Of a stretch of 32,826 nucleotides of DNA, positions 8,093 through 16,920 are shown in pieces (position 1 is the first letter of the stretch; each line of letters opens with the position of its first letter). Position numbers and translations under genes: made by a program. The notes under the pieces were generated by a model. It was given only the letters and a program-made list of their open reading frames with translations, was not told the DNA's origin and made no database searches. The stretch is taken from assembly GCA_013152435.1 (NCBI GenBank), contig JAADGJ010000047.1, positions 1 through 32,826 on the forward strand. The letters run 5' to 3'. The stretch comes from Chloroflexota bacterium. GTDB lineage: Bacteria > Chloroflexota > Anaerolineae > DUEN01.

Positions 8093-9745
8093 CTACACGT
8101 CCCCAAGCTCCAGCCGAGTGATACGCTCCGCCTCCGAAAGGGGCCGGCGGGTCTCCGGGTCGATGGCCTCACAGCAGCCATTGATGATACGGGTGACGAT
8201 CTGCCCACGAGCGATCGGGCTGTTGCGCAGATGGGGGGCGTCCAGGATGCCCGTCGTGATCGCCCGGGCCAGCGTGCCGGGATCGGCCAGAGGATCCGAG
8301 ACGCCCGGCCCGGCCAGGGAACGAATCGCATCCAGCGTCACCCACGCCTCCGAGATCAGGTGGTCCTTGCGATCCTGCACGGCCGGGTCGGCCGTCATAT
8401 CCGGCGCGCCCCGCAGCGCGTTCTCAATGGCCCGCCGGGCGATGCGCACGCTTTCGATGAGCTCCTCCGCGGTGGTGGCATGATCGGCCTCCGTGGCCCC
8501 CACCACGTGCACGATATGGGGATGCACGGCCATCTGAAGATACACGGAGGCGGCCAGGTGTCCACGAGCCGCCGCCGGCTCCACCGGATAGCTCAACAGG
8601 CCCGTACGCGTCTGCCGGTACACGCGAAACTCCGGCCCGGCCAGCGACTCGGACATCTCAATGCACGCCAGGATCTTGGCCAGATCCATGCGATCGGAGA
8701 CGCCCGCCGGGCTGTTGAACATGTACTGCGCGATGTAATCCCGCACGCCCATGGCGCGGGCATTGTACGCGGACAGGTAGCTGGCGACCACGTAGATGAC
8801 GTCGGGTGCCTCCCGCATTCCCCAATGGTGCGGCTCGTTCACCTCCACCGGGATATCCCGCTGGGCGTACCAGCACATCAACTTCTGATGCTCCCGCAGC
8901 GATCCCTCCAGGTCCCACGGGCCACGGCCGTCCAGCTGATTGAACCAGAACAAGGGGATCGCCGCCCAGGCGATGTGAATCGTCTCCACGTACATCTCGG
9001 CCAGCCGAATGAAATCATCGGTGCCGGTATACGTCCGCATGAGCGGATAGTTCCCCCGCCGGCTGGCGGCGTACAATCGACGGAAGTCCTCGGCGCTGCG
9101 AACGGGCACCCCGCCGGCCCCCTTGCGGCGCGGGTCCTGGCGCTCCGGGTGGAAAAAGTTCTCCTGGGCGTCCTGGTCCGTCCCCAGGGAGATCACATCC
9201 AACACCCGGGATTCGGCGATCTTCTCGATGCCCGCCACGGTATCCTCCACCGTGGGCAGGCCGAAATGGTGGCGGATGATGGGATACGGGGCCTTCCATC
9301 GAATGCGCTCCACCAGCGTCTGCGGATAGGCCTCCTCGCCCTCCTGGGCCACCCGCTCCCCCTTCAGGTACGCGATGACCTCCTCAATGGGCTCCTCCCC
9401 ACTGAAGCAGATCTCGAACAACGCCAGTTTGCGGGCCAACTCCACCACAGGGGGCGTCCCCCCGAAGGCGAAGCGGCGATCCGCCAGCCCAGCCTCGATC
9501 ACAGCCGCCTGGAACTGGCGCAGCAGCGGCTCGGCGGTCTCCGGCATGAGCCGATAGCTCACAGCCACCAACTCGGGATCGTGTTCCCGGATGGCCGCCA
9601 GGAAATCCTCAATGGAGACGGCCGGCCCCAGGAAGACCGTGCGCCATCCCAGCTCCTCCGCCAGATGAAGCACATGAGCGATCCCAGCTACATGTACGCA
9701 CTCCCCCAATGCACCGCCTATCATCACACCAGGAACAGCCACCAT
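8093..9745 (-). CDS. B12-binding-domain protein with a mutase/methyltransferase-like barrel
   Basis: A 550-aa protein. Residues about 4-130 resemble a cobalamin-binding Rossmann domain. The usual D-x-H-x-x-G motif appears as C16-V-H18-V-A-G21: the His that would ligate cobalt is kept, but the first Asp is Cys. From about 150, a TIM-barrel-like region of the glutamate-mutase-epsilon/cobalamin-enzyme kind follows, with IPLFWFNQLDGRGP, EVNEPHHWGMREAPDV and YIAQYMFNSPAGVSDRMDLA as striking conserved blocks. The fused order and size fit a single-chain B12 enzyme. The reaction is unknown, and naming a mutase would be a guess. AGGAGG lies just before the ATG. It is first in an operon with the opine-dehydrogenase-like gene, behind a strong promoter and structured leader. 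Loss of the motif Asp makes true B12 binding uncertain. Confidence 0.75.
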   Translation of the reverse strand: MVAVPGVMIGGALGECVHVAGIAHVLHLAEELGWRTVFLGPAVSIEDFLAAIREHDPELVAVSYRLMPETAEPLLRQFQAAVIEAGLADRRFAFGGTPPVVELARKLALFEICFSGEEPIEEVIAYLKGERVAQEGEEAYPQTLVERIRWKAPYPIIRHHFGLPTVEDTVAGIEKIAESRVLDVISLGTDQDAQENFFHPERQDPRRKGAGGVPVRSAEDFRRLYAASRRGNYPLMRTYTGTDDFIRLAEMYVETIHIAWAAIPLFWFNQLDGRGPWDLEGSLREHQKLMCWYAQRDIPVEVNEPHHWGMREAPDVIYVVASYLSAYNARAMGVRDYIAQYMFNSPAGVSDRMDLAKILACIEMSESLAGPEFRVYRQTRTGLLSYPVEPAAARGHLAASVYLQMAVHPHIVHVVGATEADHATTAEELIESVRIARRAIENALRGAPDMTADPAVQDRKDHLISEAWVTLDAIRSLAGPGVSDPLADPGTLARAITTGILDAPHLRNSPIARGQIVTRIINGCCEAIDPETRRPLSEAERITRLELGDV

Positions 9746-9861
9746 TCGCCTCCTGTGGTAGGTTCATGATCGCGAAAGCCGAAGACGAGGATGTATCCGC
9801 CCAAGAAGACGGGGCAGATGTGCGAAGAGCCCGAAGAAGCCCCCAAGCCCCCGACGCAAAA

Positions 9862-10030
9862 AATGGGCCAGGAACGAACCTGGCCCACTGATCACGAAGA
9901 AACGGCTTCCGACGGTTACGTCGCAGATATTCCGTTGAGACGGCCCCAACCCCACGGAGCCAGACAGAGCCTGGACCGGGCTCATCGCAGTTAGGCAGGC
10001 AAACTCCGCACCAGGATCGTCCTAGAGTTC
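9862..10030 (-). ncRNA. Candidate structured small RNA or regulatory leader
   Basis: Between a near-perfect promoter (-10 at 10038-10043) and an intrinsic terminator (9866-9889) lies a GC-rich transcript of about 165 nt with no reading frame that has a ribosome-binding site. Short hairpins can be drawn on the minus strand: CGACG-TAAC-CGTCG near 9910-9923, CCGT-CTCA-ACGG near 9932-9943, and GAGCC/GGCTC near 9966-9982. The ATG of the B12-domain gene is about 120 nt past the terminator. It could therefore be a stand-alone RNA of 6S-like size or an attenuating leader of that operon. It lacks the cobalamin-riboswitch B12 box, and I could not match it to any RNA family. Confidence 0.5.
9866..9889 (-). 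terminator. Intrinsic terminator upstream of the B12-domain gene
   Basis: On the minus strand, GGGCCAGG-TTCGTT-CCTGGCCC forms an 8-bp GC stem with a 6-nt loop, followed by ATTTTTT. This is a textbook Rho-independent terminator. Its place between the promoter and the coding region is what would be expected of an attenuator, or of the end of a separate small RNA. Confidence 0.85.
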
Positions 10031-10037
10031 ATGAAAC

Positions 10038-10066
10038 ATTATACGGCCCAGCGCACCGGAAGTCAA
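10038..10066 (-). promoter_or_regulatory. Near-consensus sigma70 promoter
   Basis: On the minus strand, TTGACT (10066-10061), a 17-bp spacer and TATAAT (10043-10038). Predicted start is near 10030-10032. This strength is typical of stable RNA genes or highly regulated leaders. It drives the candidate RNA at 9862-10030 and perhaps the B12/opine-dehydrogenase operon beyond. Confidence 0.85.
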
Positions 10067-10299
10067 AAGCACCGGGCCAGCCCCCCATCCAGCATCAACG
10101 GCAGCGCTCGCGCCGCCCCAAAGACTCAGTGATGCTCGAACCTCTATGACGTCGCTCACCGAAATGCACAGCTTCCATCCGGTCAAGTCGTCCCGACGCC
10201 CGGCCTGTGCGCATACGCGGCGGATATGGTAGGATGGAACTGAGTCCGCTCGCCCTTCGGCCGAGCAACGACCCGCGTACAATCCCGAGAGGAGATTTG

Positions 10300-11112
10300 A
10301 TGGCCTCCAGCTCTCACAAGCGTGTCGCCTGGCTGACTGATATCCATCTGGAATTCCTCGAGGCGGGTATGGCCGCCTTTCTCGATCGCCTGGCCGCCTC
10401 CGAGCCGGATATCGTCCTCATCGGCGGCGACACGGGCACCGCCCGCGATGTGATCCCGTTCCTGTACATGCTGGAGAAGAGCCTGCGACGTCCTATCTAC
10501 TTCGTCCTCGGCAACCACGACTTCTACAGAGGCTCGATCCGTCAGGTCCGAGCGGCCGTACAGGAACTCTCCCAAGCCTCACGATGGCTGCGATGGCTCC
10601 CCGCACAGGGGGTTGTACGGATCTCCGACACAACCGGCCTGTTGGGGCACGGTTCGTGGGCAGACGGACGCCTCGGAAACGGGCGGCGCTCGCTGGTCGA
10701 GCTGAACGACTACTACTATATCCAGGAGCTGATGGGACTCTCCCGGGAGGAACGCTTCGAACGGCTCGCCACCCTGGGCGATGAGGCGGCGGCGCACTTT
10801 CGCCGCTGGCTGCCCGAAGCCTGCAGCCGATTCCGGGATATCTTGCTGCTGACCCACGTGCCGCCGTTCCGAGAGGCCAGCCGGCACAAAGGACAGATCT
10901 CCGATGACGAGTCGCTCCCGCATTTCTCCTGCCAGGCAGTCGGCGACGTCCTGCTGGACGTCATGACGCGACACCCAGAGAATCGCCTGACCGTGTTGTG
11001 CGGGCATACGCACAGCCCGGGGGAGGTCTCGATCCTGCCCAACCTCCACGTCAAGACGGGAGGTGCCGAATACGGCCGGCCGGACCTGCAAGAGATCCTC
11101 CTCATCGATTAA
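10300..11112 (+). CDS. Calcineurin-like metallophosphoesterase
   Basis: A 270-aa phosphoesterase with the complete two-metal motif set: Asp14-x-His16 in LTDIHLEF, Asp44 in IGGDTG, Asn72-His73-Asp74 in GNHDFYRG, His186 in LTHVPP, and His236-x-His238 in CGHTHS. It would hydrolyse phosphomono- or diesters; the substrate is unknown. No signal peptide is present, so it is probably cytoplasmic. The ATG at 10300 follows GAGAGGAG and begins just before the first motif. The frame opens 31 codons earlier, but that extension has no ribosome-binding site and reads as non-homologous. It converges with the uracil-DNA glycosylase gene, with a stem-loop between their ends. Confidence 0.9.
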   Translation: MASSSHKRVAWLTDIHLEFLEAGMAAFLDRLAASEPDIVLIGGDTGTARDVIPFLYMLEKSLRRPIYFVLGNHDFYRGSIRQVRAAVQELSQASRWLRWLPAQGVVRISDTTGLLGHGSWADGRLGNGRRSLVELNDYYYIQELMGLSREERFERLATLGDEAAAHFRRWLPEACSRFRDILLLTHVPPFREASRHKGQISDDESLPHFSCQAVGDVLLDVMTRHPENRLTVLCGHTHSPGEVSILPNLHVKTGGAEYGRPDLQEILLID

Positions 11113-11173
11113 GGCCAGATCCCAAGCGAGCGACTGCAGACGCCTGGCACATGGGAATCGGGTCTGCAAGGAA

Positions 11174-11197
11174 GGGGCGATCAGCCGACATCGCCCC
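11174..11197. terminator. Stem-loop between convergent genes
   Basis: GGGGCGAT and ATCGCCCC form an 8-bp stem around an 8-nt loop, between the convergent ends of the phosphoesterase gene (plus) and the glycosylase gene (minus). No T-run follows on either strand, so a bidirectional terminator role is only suggested by position. Confidence 0.4.
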
Positions 11198-11205
11198 CGA
11201 GCCCC

Positions 11206-11910
11206 TCACCGGGAGTCCCCCTCCACCAGCGCACGCGCCCGCTCGAAGATCGCATCCAACATGGCCTCGGTCAGGCGCCCGGTCTGGGTGTTCTGGCGGC
11301 TGGGGTGATACGAGGCGAGAAGACACGGCAGGCCGCCGGGCAGATGATAAAGCGCCCCATGGCCAAAGCGATACCGCGGGAGATCATGCCCCATGCCACG
11401 CAACGCGGCCAGATAGCCGTCGAAGGCGATGCGCCCCAAAGCCACTGTCACCCGCACCCGCGTCAGAAGCTCAATCTCCCGCTGCAGGAACGGACGGCAG
11501 TTGGCGATCTCCTGGGCGGTGGGCCGATTCTTCGGCGGCACGCATCGCACCACTGCCGTGATGTACGCGTCATGCAGGCGCAGGCCGTCGTCGCGATGCT
11601 CCGTGGTCGGCTGATTCGCGAACCCGAACCGATGCAACGCCCGCATGAGCCAGGCGCCCGAATCATCGCCGGTGAACATGCGCCCGGTCCGGTTGGCGCC
11701 GTGGGCGCCCGGGGCCAGCCCCACGATCAGCAAACGGGCCTCCCGGTCGCCGAATCCCGGCACCGGACGCCCCCAATACTCCCAACCCTGGTAGGCGCGT
11801 CGCTTCGTCCGGGCGACCTCCTCCCGCCATGCCACCAATCGGGGACACGCCCGGCAGGTGATCACCTCCTCCGTCAGCCGATCCCAAGCACCATCCCGAG
11901 ACGAACGCAT
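11206..11910 (-). CDS. Uracil-DNA glycosylase, family 5 (UDGb type)
   Basis: A 234-aa DNA-repair enzyme that removes uracil, and in this family often hypoxanthine, from DNA. Motif 1, GLAPGAHGANRTG (64-76), followed by R-M-F-T-G-D-D-S-G, is the family-5 version, which lacks the catalytic Asp or Asn of other families. The HPS-containing block SYHPSRQNTQTG is near the end. Cys19-x2-Cys22 and two later cysteines (in VRCVPP and ANCRPF) fit a 4Fe-4S cluster. Family-5 enzymes are common in thermophiles and actinobacteria. The ATG at 11910 lies ten bases after GGGAGG; a GTG one codon earlier is an alternative. The longer open frame upstream overlaps the divergent gene's promoter and is not coding. 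Confidence 0.92.
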   Translation of the reverse strand: MRSSRDGAWDRLTEEVITCRACPRLVAWREEVARTKRRAYQGWEYWGRPVPGFGDREARLLIVGLAPGAHGANRTGRMFTGDDSGAWLMRALHRFGFANQPTTEHRDDGLRLHDAYITAVVRCVPPKNRPTAQEIANCRPFLQREIELLTRVRVTVALGRIAFDGYLAALRGMGHDLPRYRFGHGALYHLPGGLPCLLASYHPSRQNTQTGRLTEAMLDAIFERARALVEGDSR

Positions 11911-12077
11911 CACACGCAAACCTCCCCCGATCAACATGCCACGTAGGATAGGACACCCCCGCCGATCCGTCAATCCGGCGCCGCACCCGCGCCGAACAGG
12001 CCGCCGCCGCCCCACCCACTCGACGCCGGATGTGGTATACTCGGAGGGAACCCCGAAGGGCGCGAGGAGCCGAAACC

Positions 12078-14030
12078 ATGAACGCAACCAAGGCGACCAT
12101 CCGAACCGTGGCCGTGGGAATCGCATGTGCGATCTGGCTGCTCGGGATCGCCCTTCCCATCGCCCTGGCGGACACCCTCCCCGAAGGCACCTCCCCTCCG
12201 CAGGTGTTCCTCCCCTCCATGCTCTCCGAACTCCCCTTCGTCGGACAGGAGATCCGCATCAGCGCCATCTATTACGATGCTTACGGGTCCGGGGAGAGAG
12301 ACGAGGCGATCCAACTCTGGAACGTGGGGAAGCAGTCCGTCTCGCTGGAGCGGTGGCGGCTGGAGGACGGGACCCGTACGGCCGTGCTCCCTGCCCTCTG
12401 GCTGGCCCCTGGCCAATTCCTGTGGTGCACCCGCGAGGCAACCGCCTTCGCCGCCGAGTTCGGCCACGCGCCCGACTGTGAATGGGGGGATGACACCGAT
12501 CCCGCCGTGCCCAACACCCAGGGGGGCGTGCTGCGCCTTTCCAACAAGGGCACACGGGTGACGTTGCGCTCCCCCGACGGCACGCTGGTGGACGCGGTGG
12601 TCTATGAGGACGCGAGCCCGGGGCCCGGCTGGGAGGGCTCCCCGCTGGAGCCGTACACGGCCGGGGGATTCGGGGCCGAGGGCCAGATCCTGTACCGCAA
12701 GCTGGACGCGCACGGACAGCCGGTGCCGGACACCGATCGCCCCGAGGATTGGGCCGTCGATCTGCAGGATCCTCTAACCGGGCGACGCGTGCGCTACCCC
12801 GGCTGGGATCTGGAGACGTTTTGGCCCGCCTACGTGGTGACAGACACGGCCTACCTGACGGTGACCATCGCCCCGGACAACCTCTTCGAGACGACGCTGG
12901 CGCACATCCAGGCCGCCCGGGAGAGCATCGCCTTTGAGGGATACGTCCTGGAGAGCGTACCCATTGGGCTGGCGCTGGCCGAGCGCGCTCAAAAGGGGGT
13001 GGACGTCCGCATCCTGCTGGAAGGGACCCCAACAGGCGGTATCGGCGATACCCAGCGCTGGATCACGCAGCGCATCGTGGAGGCCGGCGGCCACGTATAC
13101 TACATGGTCAACGATCGCCAGGACGCCCATGATCGCTATCGCTATCAGCACGCCAAGCTCATGATCTTCGACGATCGGATCGCGCTGATCAGCTCGGAGA
13201 ACCCCACGCGGGATTCCATGCCGGACGACGACAAGAGCAACGGCACATTGGGGCGGCGTGGCGTCGCGCTGCTCACCGACGCCCCCAGGGTGGTCGCACG
13301 TGCTCGGGCGCTTCTGGCGGCCGATCTGGACCCGGAGCACCACCGGGACATCTTCGCCTGGGACGCGGCCGACCCGGTCTACGGGGCCCCCCCACCGGGC
13401 TACAAGCCGTCCCCTATCGAGGATGCGACCCTCTATCCCGTCCGGTTCCCCACGCCGCTCACCATCACCGGCACCTTCGCCTTCGAGATCGTGCAATCCC
13501 CGGAGACCAGCCTGAGGCCCGACGCGGGGCTGCTGCCCATGATCGCCCGCGCGGGCCCCGGCGATACGGTGCTGGTGGAACAACTTTACGAGCATCACCA
13601 CTGGGGCCCCAGCGACAGCAACCCGGAGGTGGACCCCAACCCTCGCCTGGAGGCGTATCTGGCCGCGGCGAGACGGGGTGCCCGCGTGCGGATCCTCCTG
13701 GACAGCTTCTTCGACGACCCACGCAATCCGCGGAGCAACCTGGCCACCATCGCCTACCTGAACGAGATCGCCCAGCGAGAGGGATTGGACCTGAAAGCGC
13801 GTCGGGGCAACCCGACCTATCTGGGCATACACAACAAGATGGTACTGGTCGAGGCGAACGGCCGGGGATGGGTCCATGTGGGCAGCATCAACGGCTCCGA
13901 GGGATCGGCCAAGGCCAACCGGGAGCTGGCCCTGCAGGTCCAATCGAACGAAGCGTACCGCCTCCTGGCGACGATGTTCTGGCAGGATTGGGCGGCCGCG
14001 GAGCCGTGGTACCCCAGCGCCACGCCCTGA
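12078..14030 (+). CDS. Secreted lamin-tail and phospholipase-D-like protein
   Basis: A 650-aa exported protein. A signal peptide spans about residues 1-32 (hydrophobic IACAIWLLGIALPIALA). A lamin-tail-like domain follows (about 55-175), with ISAIYYDAYGSGERDEAIQL, W-N-V-G and a late TRVTLRSPDGTLVDAVVY strand. Two phospholipase-D modules follow. The first HKD is His358-A-K-L-M-I-F-D, followed by ISSENPT. The second is His585-N-K-M-V-L-V-E, with Glu in place of Asp, followed by HVGSINGSEGS. Such proteins may be extracellular nucleases or phospholipases; the substrate is open. The ATG follows GAGGAG. A TATACT box at about 12032-12037 may be its -10. It is transcribed divergently from the glycosylase. 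Confidence 0.85.
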   Translation: MNATKATIRTVAVGIACAIWLLGIALPIALADTLPEGTSPPQVFLPSMLSELPFVGQEIRISAIYYDAYGSGERDEAIQLWNVGKQSVSLERWRLEDGTRTAVLPALWLAPGQFLWCTREATAFAAEFGHAPDCEWGDDTDPAVPNTQGGVLRLSNKGTRVTLRSPDGTLVDAVVYEDASPGPGWEGSPLEPYTAGGFGAEGQILYRKLDAHGQPVPDTDRPEDWAVDLQDPLTGRRVRYPGWDLETFWPAYVVTDTAYLTVTIAPDNLFETTLAHIQAARESIAFEGYVLESVPIGLALAERAQKGVDVRILLEGTPTGGIGDTQRWITQRIVEAGGHVYYMVNDRQDAHDRYRYQHAKLMIFDDRIALISSENPTRDSMPDDDKSNGTLGRRGVALLTDAPRVVARARALLAADLDPEHHRDIFAWDAADPVYGAPPPGYKPSPIEDATLYPVRFPTPLTITGTFAFEIVQSPETSLRPDAGLLPMIARAGPGDTVLVEQLYEHHHWGPSDSNPEVDPNPRLEAYLAAARRGARVRILLDSFFDDPRNPRSNLATIAYLNEIAQREGLDLKARRGNPTYLGIHNKMVLVEANGRGWVHVGSINGSEGSAKANRELALQVQSNEAYRLLATMFWQDWAAAEPWYPSATP

Positions 14031-14525
14031 CCCCGTTGTGGTCTCACGCGCCCCATAGACCATCCACCGCAGCGCCCAACAGGGCGATCCCCTCCAAAGC
14101 CCCCCTCTCCCTGCCCTCGCCGCCTGAGTCTTACCTGAAACCTCCCAGACATCCCGGCGCCGCTCGAAATCGCTGTCCTTCGATTATCCCCTCCGGATTT
14201 CCAAATCCTCTGTGAACAGATTGACCTTCATGGATCAAAATAACCAGAAAGAATTTATGTTAAAAATATGGTTGACAGGTGGAAAATGCCGGACTATAAT
14301 ATTCTATAGAATTGAGAGATGCTCTTTCCCCTCTCAACTCCTCCCAAGTGGCATGTGACGAAGTCCACTGCCAAGCAATGCTGAGACCGCCAACCAGAAG
14401 AATACCCGTAAGACCTTCATGAAAGGAGGTGATGTCCGGGTCAACCACTAAGGCTGCCCAGCTTACTGGCGCTGCACACGAACGTTTTCCGACCCTTCCA
14501 AACATCACTTCTCAGGAGGTCAACC
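14031..14525 (+). other. Leader region of the polyol-transport operon
   Basis: No supported gene. Apart from the promoter at 14272-14300, the predicted 220-nt leader has a 7-bp hairpin (TTGAGAG/CTCTCAA near 14312-14338) and a strong Shine-Dalgarno AAAGGAGGT at 14422-14430. That Shine-Dalgarno lies inside a possible 10-codon leader peptide (ATG 14419, sequence [10 protein letters not shown], stop TAA). The true Shine-Dalgarno of the binding-protein gene is AGGAGGT just before 14526. GTCAACCACTA after the first one resembles the start of the gene, as if the ribosome-binding region had been partly duplicated. Confidence 0.4.
14272..14300 (+). promoter_or_regulatory. Consensus sigma70 promoter of the polyol-transport operon
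   Basis: TTGACA (14272-14277), a 17-bp spacer and TATAAT (14295-14300) give a perfect match to the vegetative consensus, in a locally AT-rich stretch. The predicted start near 14307 leaves an untranslated leader of about 220 nt before the binding-protein gene. A promoter this strong on a catabolic transporter usually needs a repressor, but no operator is obvious. Confidence 0.9.
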
Positions 14526-16010
14526 ATGACTACCAAGCGTGTCAGTACCCTCTTCAGCCTGATCGTCGTCGTGTCCATGTTGTTGATCGCGTGCGCGCCA
14601 CCCGCAGCTCCCGCACCTGCGGCCCCAGCCGAAGAGAAAGCCCCGGCGGAGGAGATGTCCTGGTGGGCCAAGGCGGCCGAGCCCTACAAGGGCGTGACGA
14701 TCAAGGGCATCTCCGAGAGCACACCCCCCTCCAAGTACATGCAGCAAGTACTGGCCCCAGCCTTTGAGAAGGAGACCGGCATCAAGGTCGAATTTGAGGT
14801 CACATCCTGGGACCAGATGTATGACAAAGAGATCAAGGACATGGAGTCCGGCACGGGCATCTACGACTTCGTCTACATCGAGCAGGACATCATCTACGCA
14901 TATCTGGCCCGCGACTTCCTGGTCGATCTCACCAATTTCATGGACGAACACCCCGAGCTCGTCTACGCGGACCTGGATCTGGACGACTTCACCTCCTTCA
15001 TCGACTACTTCAAGGATGATCAGGGCCACATCTACGGGCTCCCGTTCGAGGCGTTCCTGAAGGTCTACCTGTACCGGAAGGACCTGTTCGGAGATCCTGA
15101 GGTTCAGGCGGCCTTCAAGGAGAAGTACGGCTGGGACCTGCGTCCGGCGACGAACTTCGACGAGTACGCCCAGATCGCGGAGTTCTTCACCGAATGGGGC
15201 CAGGAGAAGGGCCTGGAGCTGTGGGGCACCACGGTGCAGGCTGGATCGCATCCGGCAGCCTTCTACGAGATGGCTGAGACGATCTGGCCCTCATGGGGCG
15301 TGTACAACTGGGGCATCAACATGGAGACCTGGAAGGCGACCACCGCCAACGGCGGCTCGCTGGACAGCGACAAGGCCAAGGCGGCGCTGGGATTCTGGGT
15401 CGGCATGCTGAAGTACGCCCCGCCGGAGGCCACCAGCAGCACCTGGGATGAGGTCGCGGCGACCTTTGCGGCCGGAAGAGCCGCCCAGGGCTGGGTCTAC
15501 GGCGAGAACGCCGCCTGGATCGCCACGGACGAGACCCGCTCCAAGGTGGTCGGCAACGTTGGCGTCGCCCTGCCGCCGACGGCCCCCGGCGTGATGGAGG
15601 AGGCGGAGGCGGGCAAGGGCTACATCGGCTACTACGACGGCGGAGCCCTGGGCATCCCGCACTCGTCCAAGAACAAAGAGGCCGCCTGGCTCTTCCTCCA
15701 GTGGGTGAGCCGCAAGGACTTCCAGGGCGACTTCGCGGCCGCGGCGGCCCGCATCGTTCGCAAGTCCACCTTTGACGATCCAAAGGTCAAGGAACTGGAT
15801 CCCAAGGTGGATGGTTACTTCACGCTGATGAAGGAGAAGGGATACCTGTTCGCCGGTGCGCCACCCTTCCCCTTCCACGCCCAGATTCGGGAGGTCATCC
15901 TACCGTACGTGCTGAAGGCGATCTCGGGTGAGATGACGCCGGAAGATGCCCTGGATGCGGCGGCACAAGACGTCGACGCCGAGCTGATCCAGCTCGGGTA
16001 TGGTCAATAA
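14526..16010 (+). CDS. ABC transporter sugar/polyol-binding lipoprotein (family 1)
   Basis: A 494-aa extracellular solute-binding protein. The signal peptide ends in the lipobox LLIAC (Cys about 23), followed by an Ala/Pro/Glu-rich tether (about 24-42) typical of lipoproteins from monoderm or Chloroflexota-type bacteria. The mature part has the family-1 pattern: [20 protein letters not shown] near the start, [20 protein letters not shown] at the hinge, and [15 protein letters not shown] near the end. It binds a carbohydrate or polyol outside the membrane and delivers it to the two permeases encoded next. The downstream threitol-dehydrogenase-like enzyme hints at a C4 polyol, but this is inference. 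AGGAGGTCAACC precedes the ATG. Confidence 0.92.
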   Translation: MTTKRVSTLFSLIVVVSMLLIACAPPAAPAPAAPAEEKAPAEEMSWWAKAAEPYKGVTIKGISESTPPSKYMQQVLAPAFEKETGIKVEFEVTSWDQMYDKEIKDMESGTGIYDFVYIEQDIIYAYLARDFLVDLTNFMDEHPELVYADLDLDDFTSFIDYFKDDQGHIYGLPFEAFLKVYLYRKDLFGDPEVQAAFKEKYGWDLRPATNFDEYAQIAEFFTEWGQEKGLELWGTTVQAGSHPAAFYEMAETIWPSWGVYNWGINMETWKATTANGGSLDSDKAKAALGFWVGMLKYAPPEATSSTWDEVAATFAAGRAAQGWVYGENAAWIATDETRSKVVGNVGVALPPTAPGVMEEAEAGKGYIGYYDGGALGIPHSSKNKEAAWLFLQWVSRKDFQGDFAAAAARIVRKSTFDDPKVKELDPKVDGYFTLMKEKGYLFAGAPPFPFHAQIREVILPYVLKAISGEMTPEDALDAAAQDVDAELIQLGYGQ

Positions 16011-16047
16011 CGATCATGCCAGCTGTCATGCAGGGGGTAGAACCTCA

Positions 16048-16920
16048 ATGAGATCAAACCGCACAGCGTGGGGGCTTCTGGCCCCCACGCTCCTCGTTCT
16101 CGGGTTTGCAGGGCTTTTGCCCTTCTTTTATGTCGTCTACGTCGGGTTCTTCGACTGGAACGTATTCTCCAAGACAGGCGATCTGGTATGGGCGGGCGCC
16201 AACAACTACCGGCGGCTGGTCTTCGACACCGAGTTCCTGGCCGCCCTCAAGCGGGGCATCGTCTTCACCCTCTGGACCGTCACCCTGGAGATGGTCCTGG
16301 GTATGGCGCTGGCCCAGCTCCTCATGCGGGAGTTTAAAGGCAAAAGCTTCTTCCGGGCCGTACACGCGCTGCCATTGACGGTAGCCCCCATCGCGGTCGG
16401 CGCCACCTGGCGCCTGATGACCATCCCCGGCCTGGGGCCTCTCCCCTACTACCTGCGCCGCATCGGCATCGATTACAACATCGGCCGGTATGCGGGACAG
16501 GCTTTTGCGACCACAGTGCTTATGGATGTGTGGCACTGGACCCCTTTCGTCACCCTGACCCTGCTGGCGGGTCTGACCGCCCTACCTCGCGAGCCCTTCG
16601 AGCAAGCCATGGTAGACGGCGCCAACCGCTGGCAGATCCTGCGCCACCTCACCCTGCCCATGCTGCGTCCTGTGATCCTTACCGCTCTCTTCCTGCGCAT
16701 CATGGACGCGCTGCGCATCGTGGATGAGGTGTGGATGCTCACGGGCGGGGGGCCGGGCACGGCCACCCGATACGTCGGCATCCACGTCTGGCGCGTGGTC
16801 TTCCCCAAGACGGACTACGGTTACGGCTCCGCCATGTCGGTGCTGCTGCTATACTTCACCATCGTGCTGTGCTGGCTGCTGCTAACCGCCATCACACAGG
16901 CGCGCAGGGAGACCGACTGA
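16048..16920 (+). CDS. ABC transporter permease (MalF/UgpA type)
   Basis: A 290-aa inner-membrane permease with six predicted helices and the cytoplasmic EAA loop [22 protein letters not shown], which contacts the ATPase. The N-terminal helix [24 protein letters not shown] is typical of the first-encoded sugar permease. I chose the ATG at 16048 over the frame opening at 16000. The earlier start would overlap the binding-protein stop and add 16 polar residues before the first helix, and the later one has GGGGG upstream. It ends by TGATGA overlap with the next permease, so the two are translationally coupled and form the usual heterodimer. Confidence 0.9.
   Translation: MRSNRTAWGLLAPTLLVLGFAGLLPFFYVVYVGFFDWNVFSKTGDLVWAGANNYRRLVFDTEFLAALKRGIVFTLWTVTLEMVLGMALAQLLMREFKGKSFFRAVHALPLTVAPIAVGATWRLMTIPGLGPLPYYLRRIGIDYNIGRYAGQAFATTVLMDVWHWTPFVTLTLLAGLTALPREPFEQAMVDGANRWQILRHLTLPMLRPVILTALFLRIMDALRIVDEVWMLTGGGPGTATRYVGIHVWRVVFPKTDYGYGSAMSVLLLYFTIVLCWLLLTAITQARRETD

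Noticed and set aside
8033-9769. Long plus-strand frame (578 codons) opposite the B12-domain gene
   Set aside because: Low-complexity Arg/Gly/His/Gln-rich translation. The minus-strand gene has clear homologous blocks and a strong ribosome-binding site.
9791-9994. Small plus-strand frame beginning MYPPKKTGQM
   Set aside because: There is no usable Shine-Dalgarno spacing, and the frame runs through the minus-strand terminator and the structured RNA region.
9862-10030. Cobalamin riboswitch ahead of the B12-domain gene
   Set aside because: Tempting from context, but the conserved B12 box (GCCACTG) and other core elements are not present on the transcribed strand.
14432-14767. Frame starting just after AAAGGAGGTG and overlapping the binding-protein gene
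   Set aside because: The spacing from Shine-Dalgarno to ATG is only about two bases, and the frame then overlaps 240 bp of the real gene with shadow-type composition.
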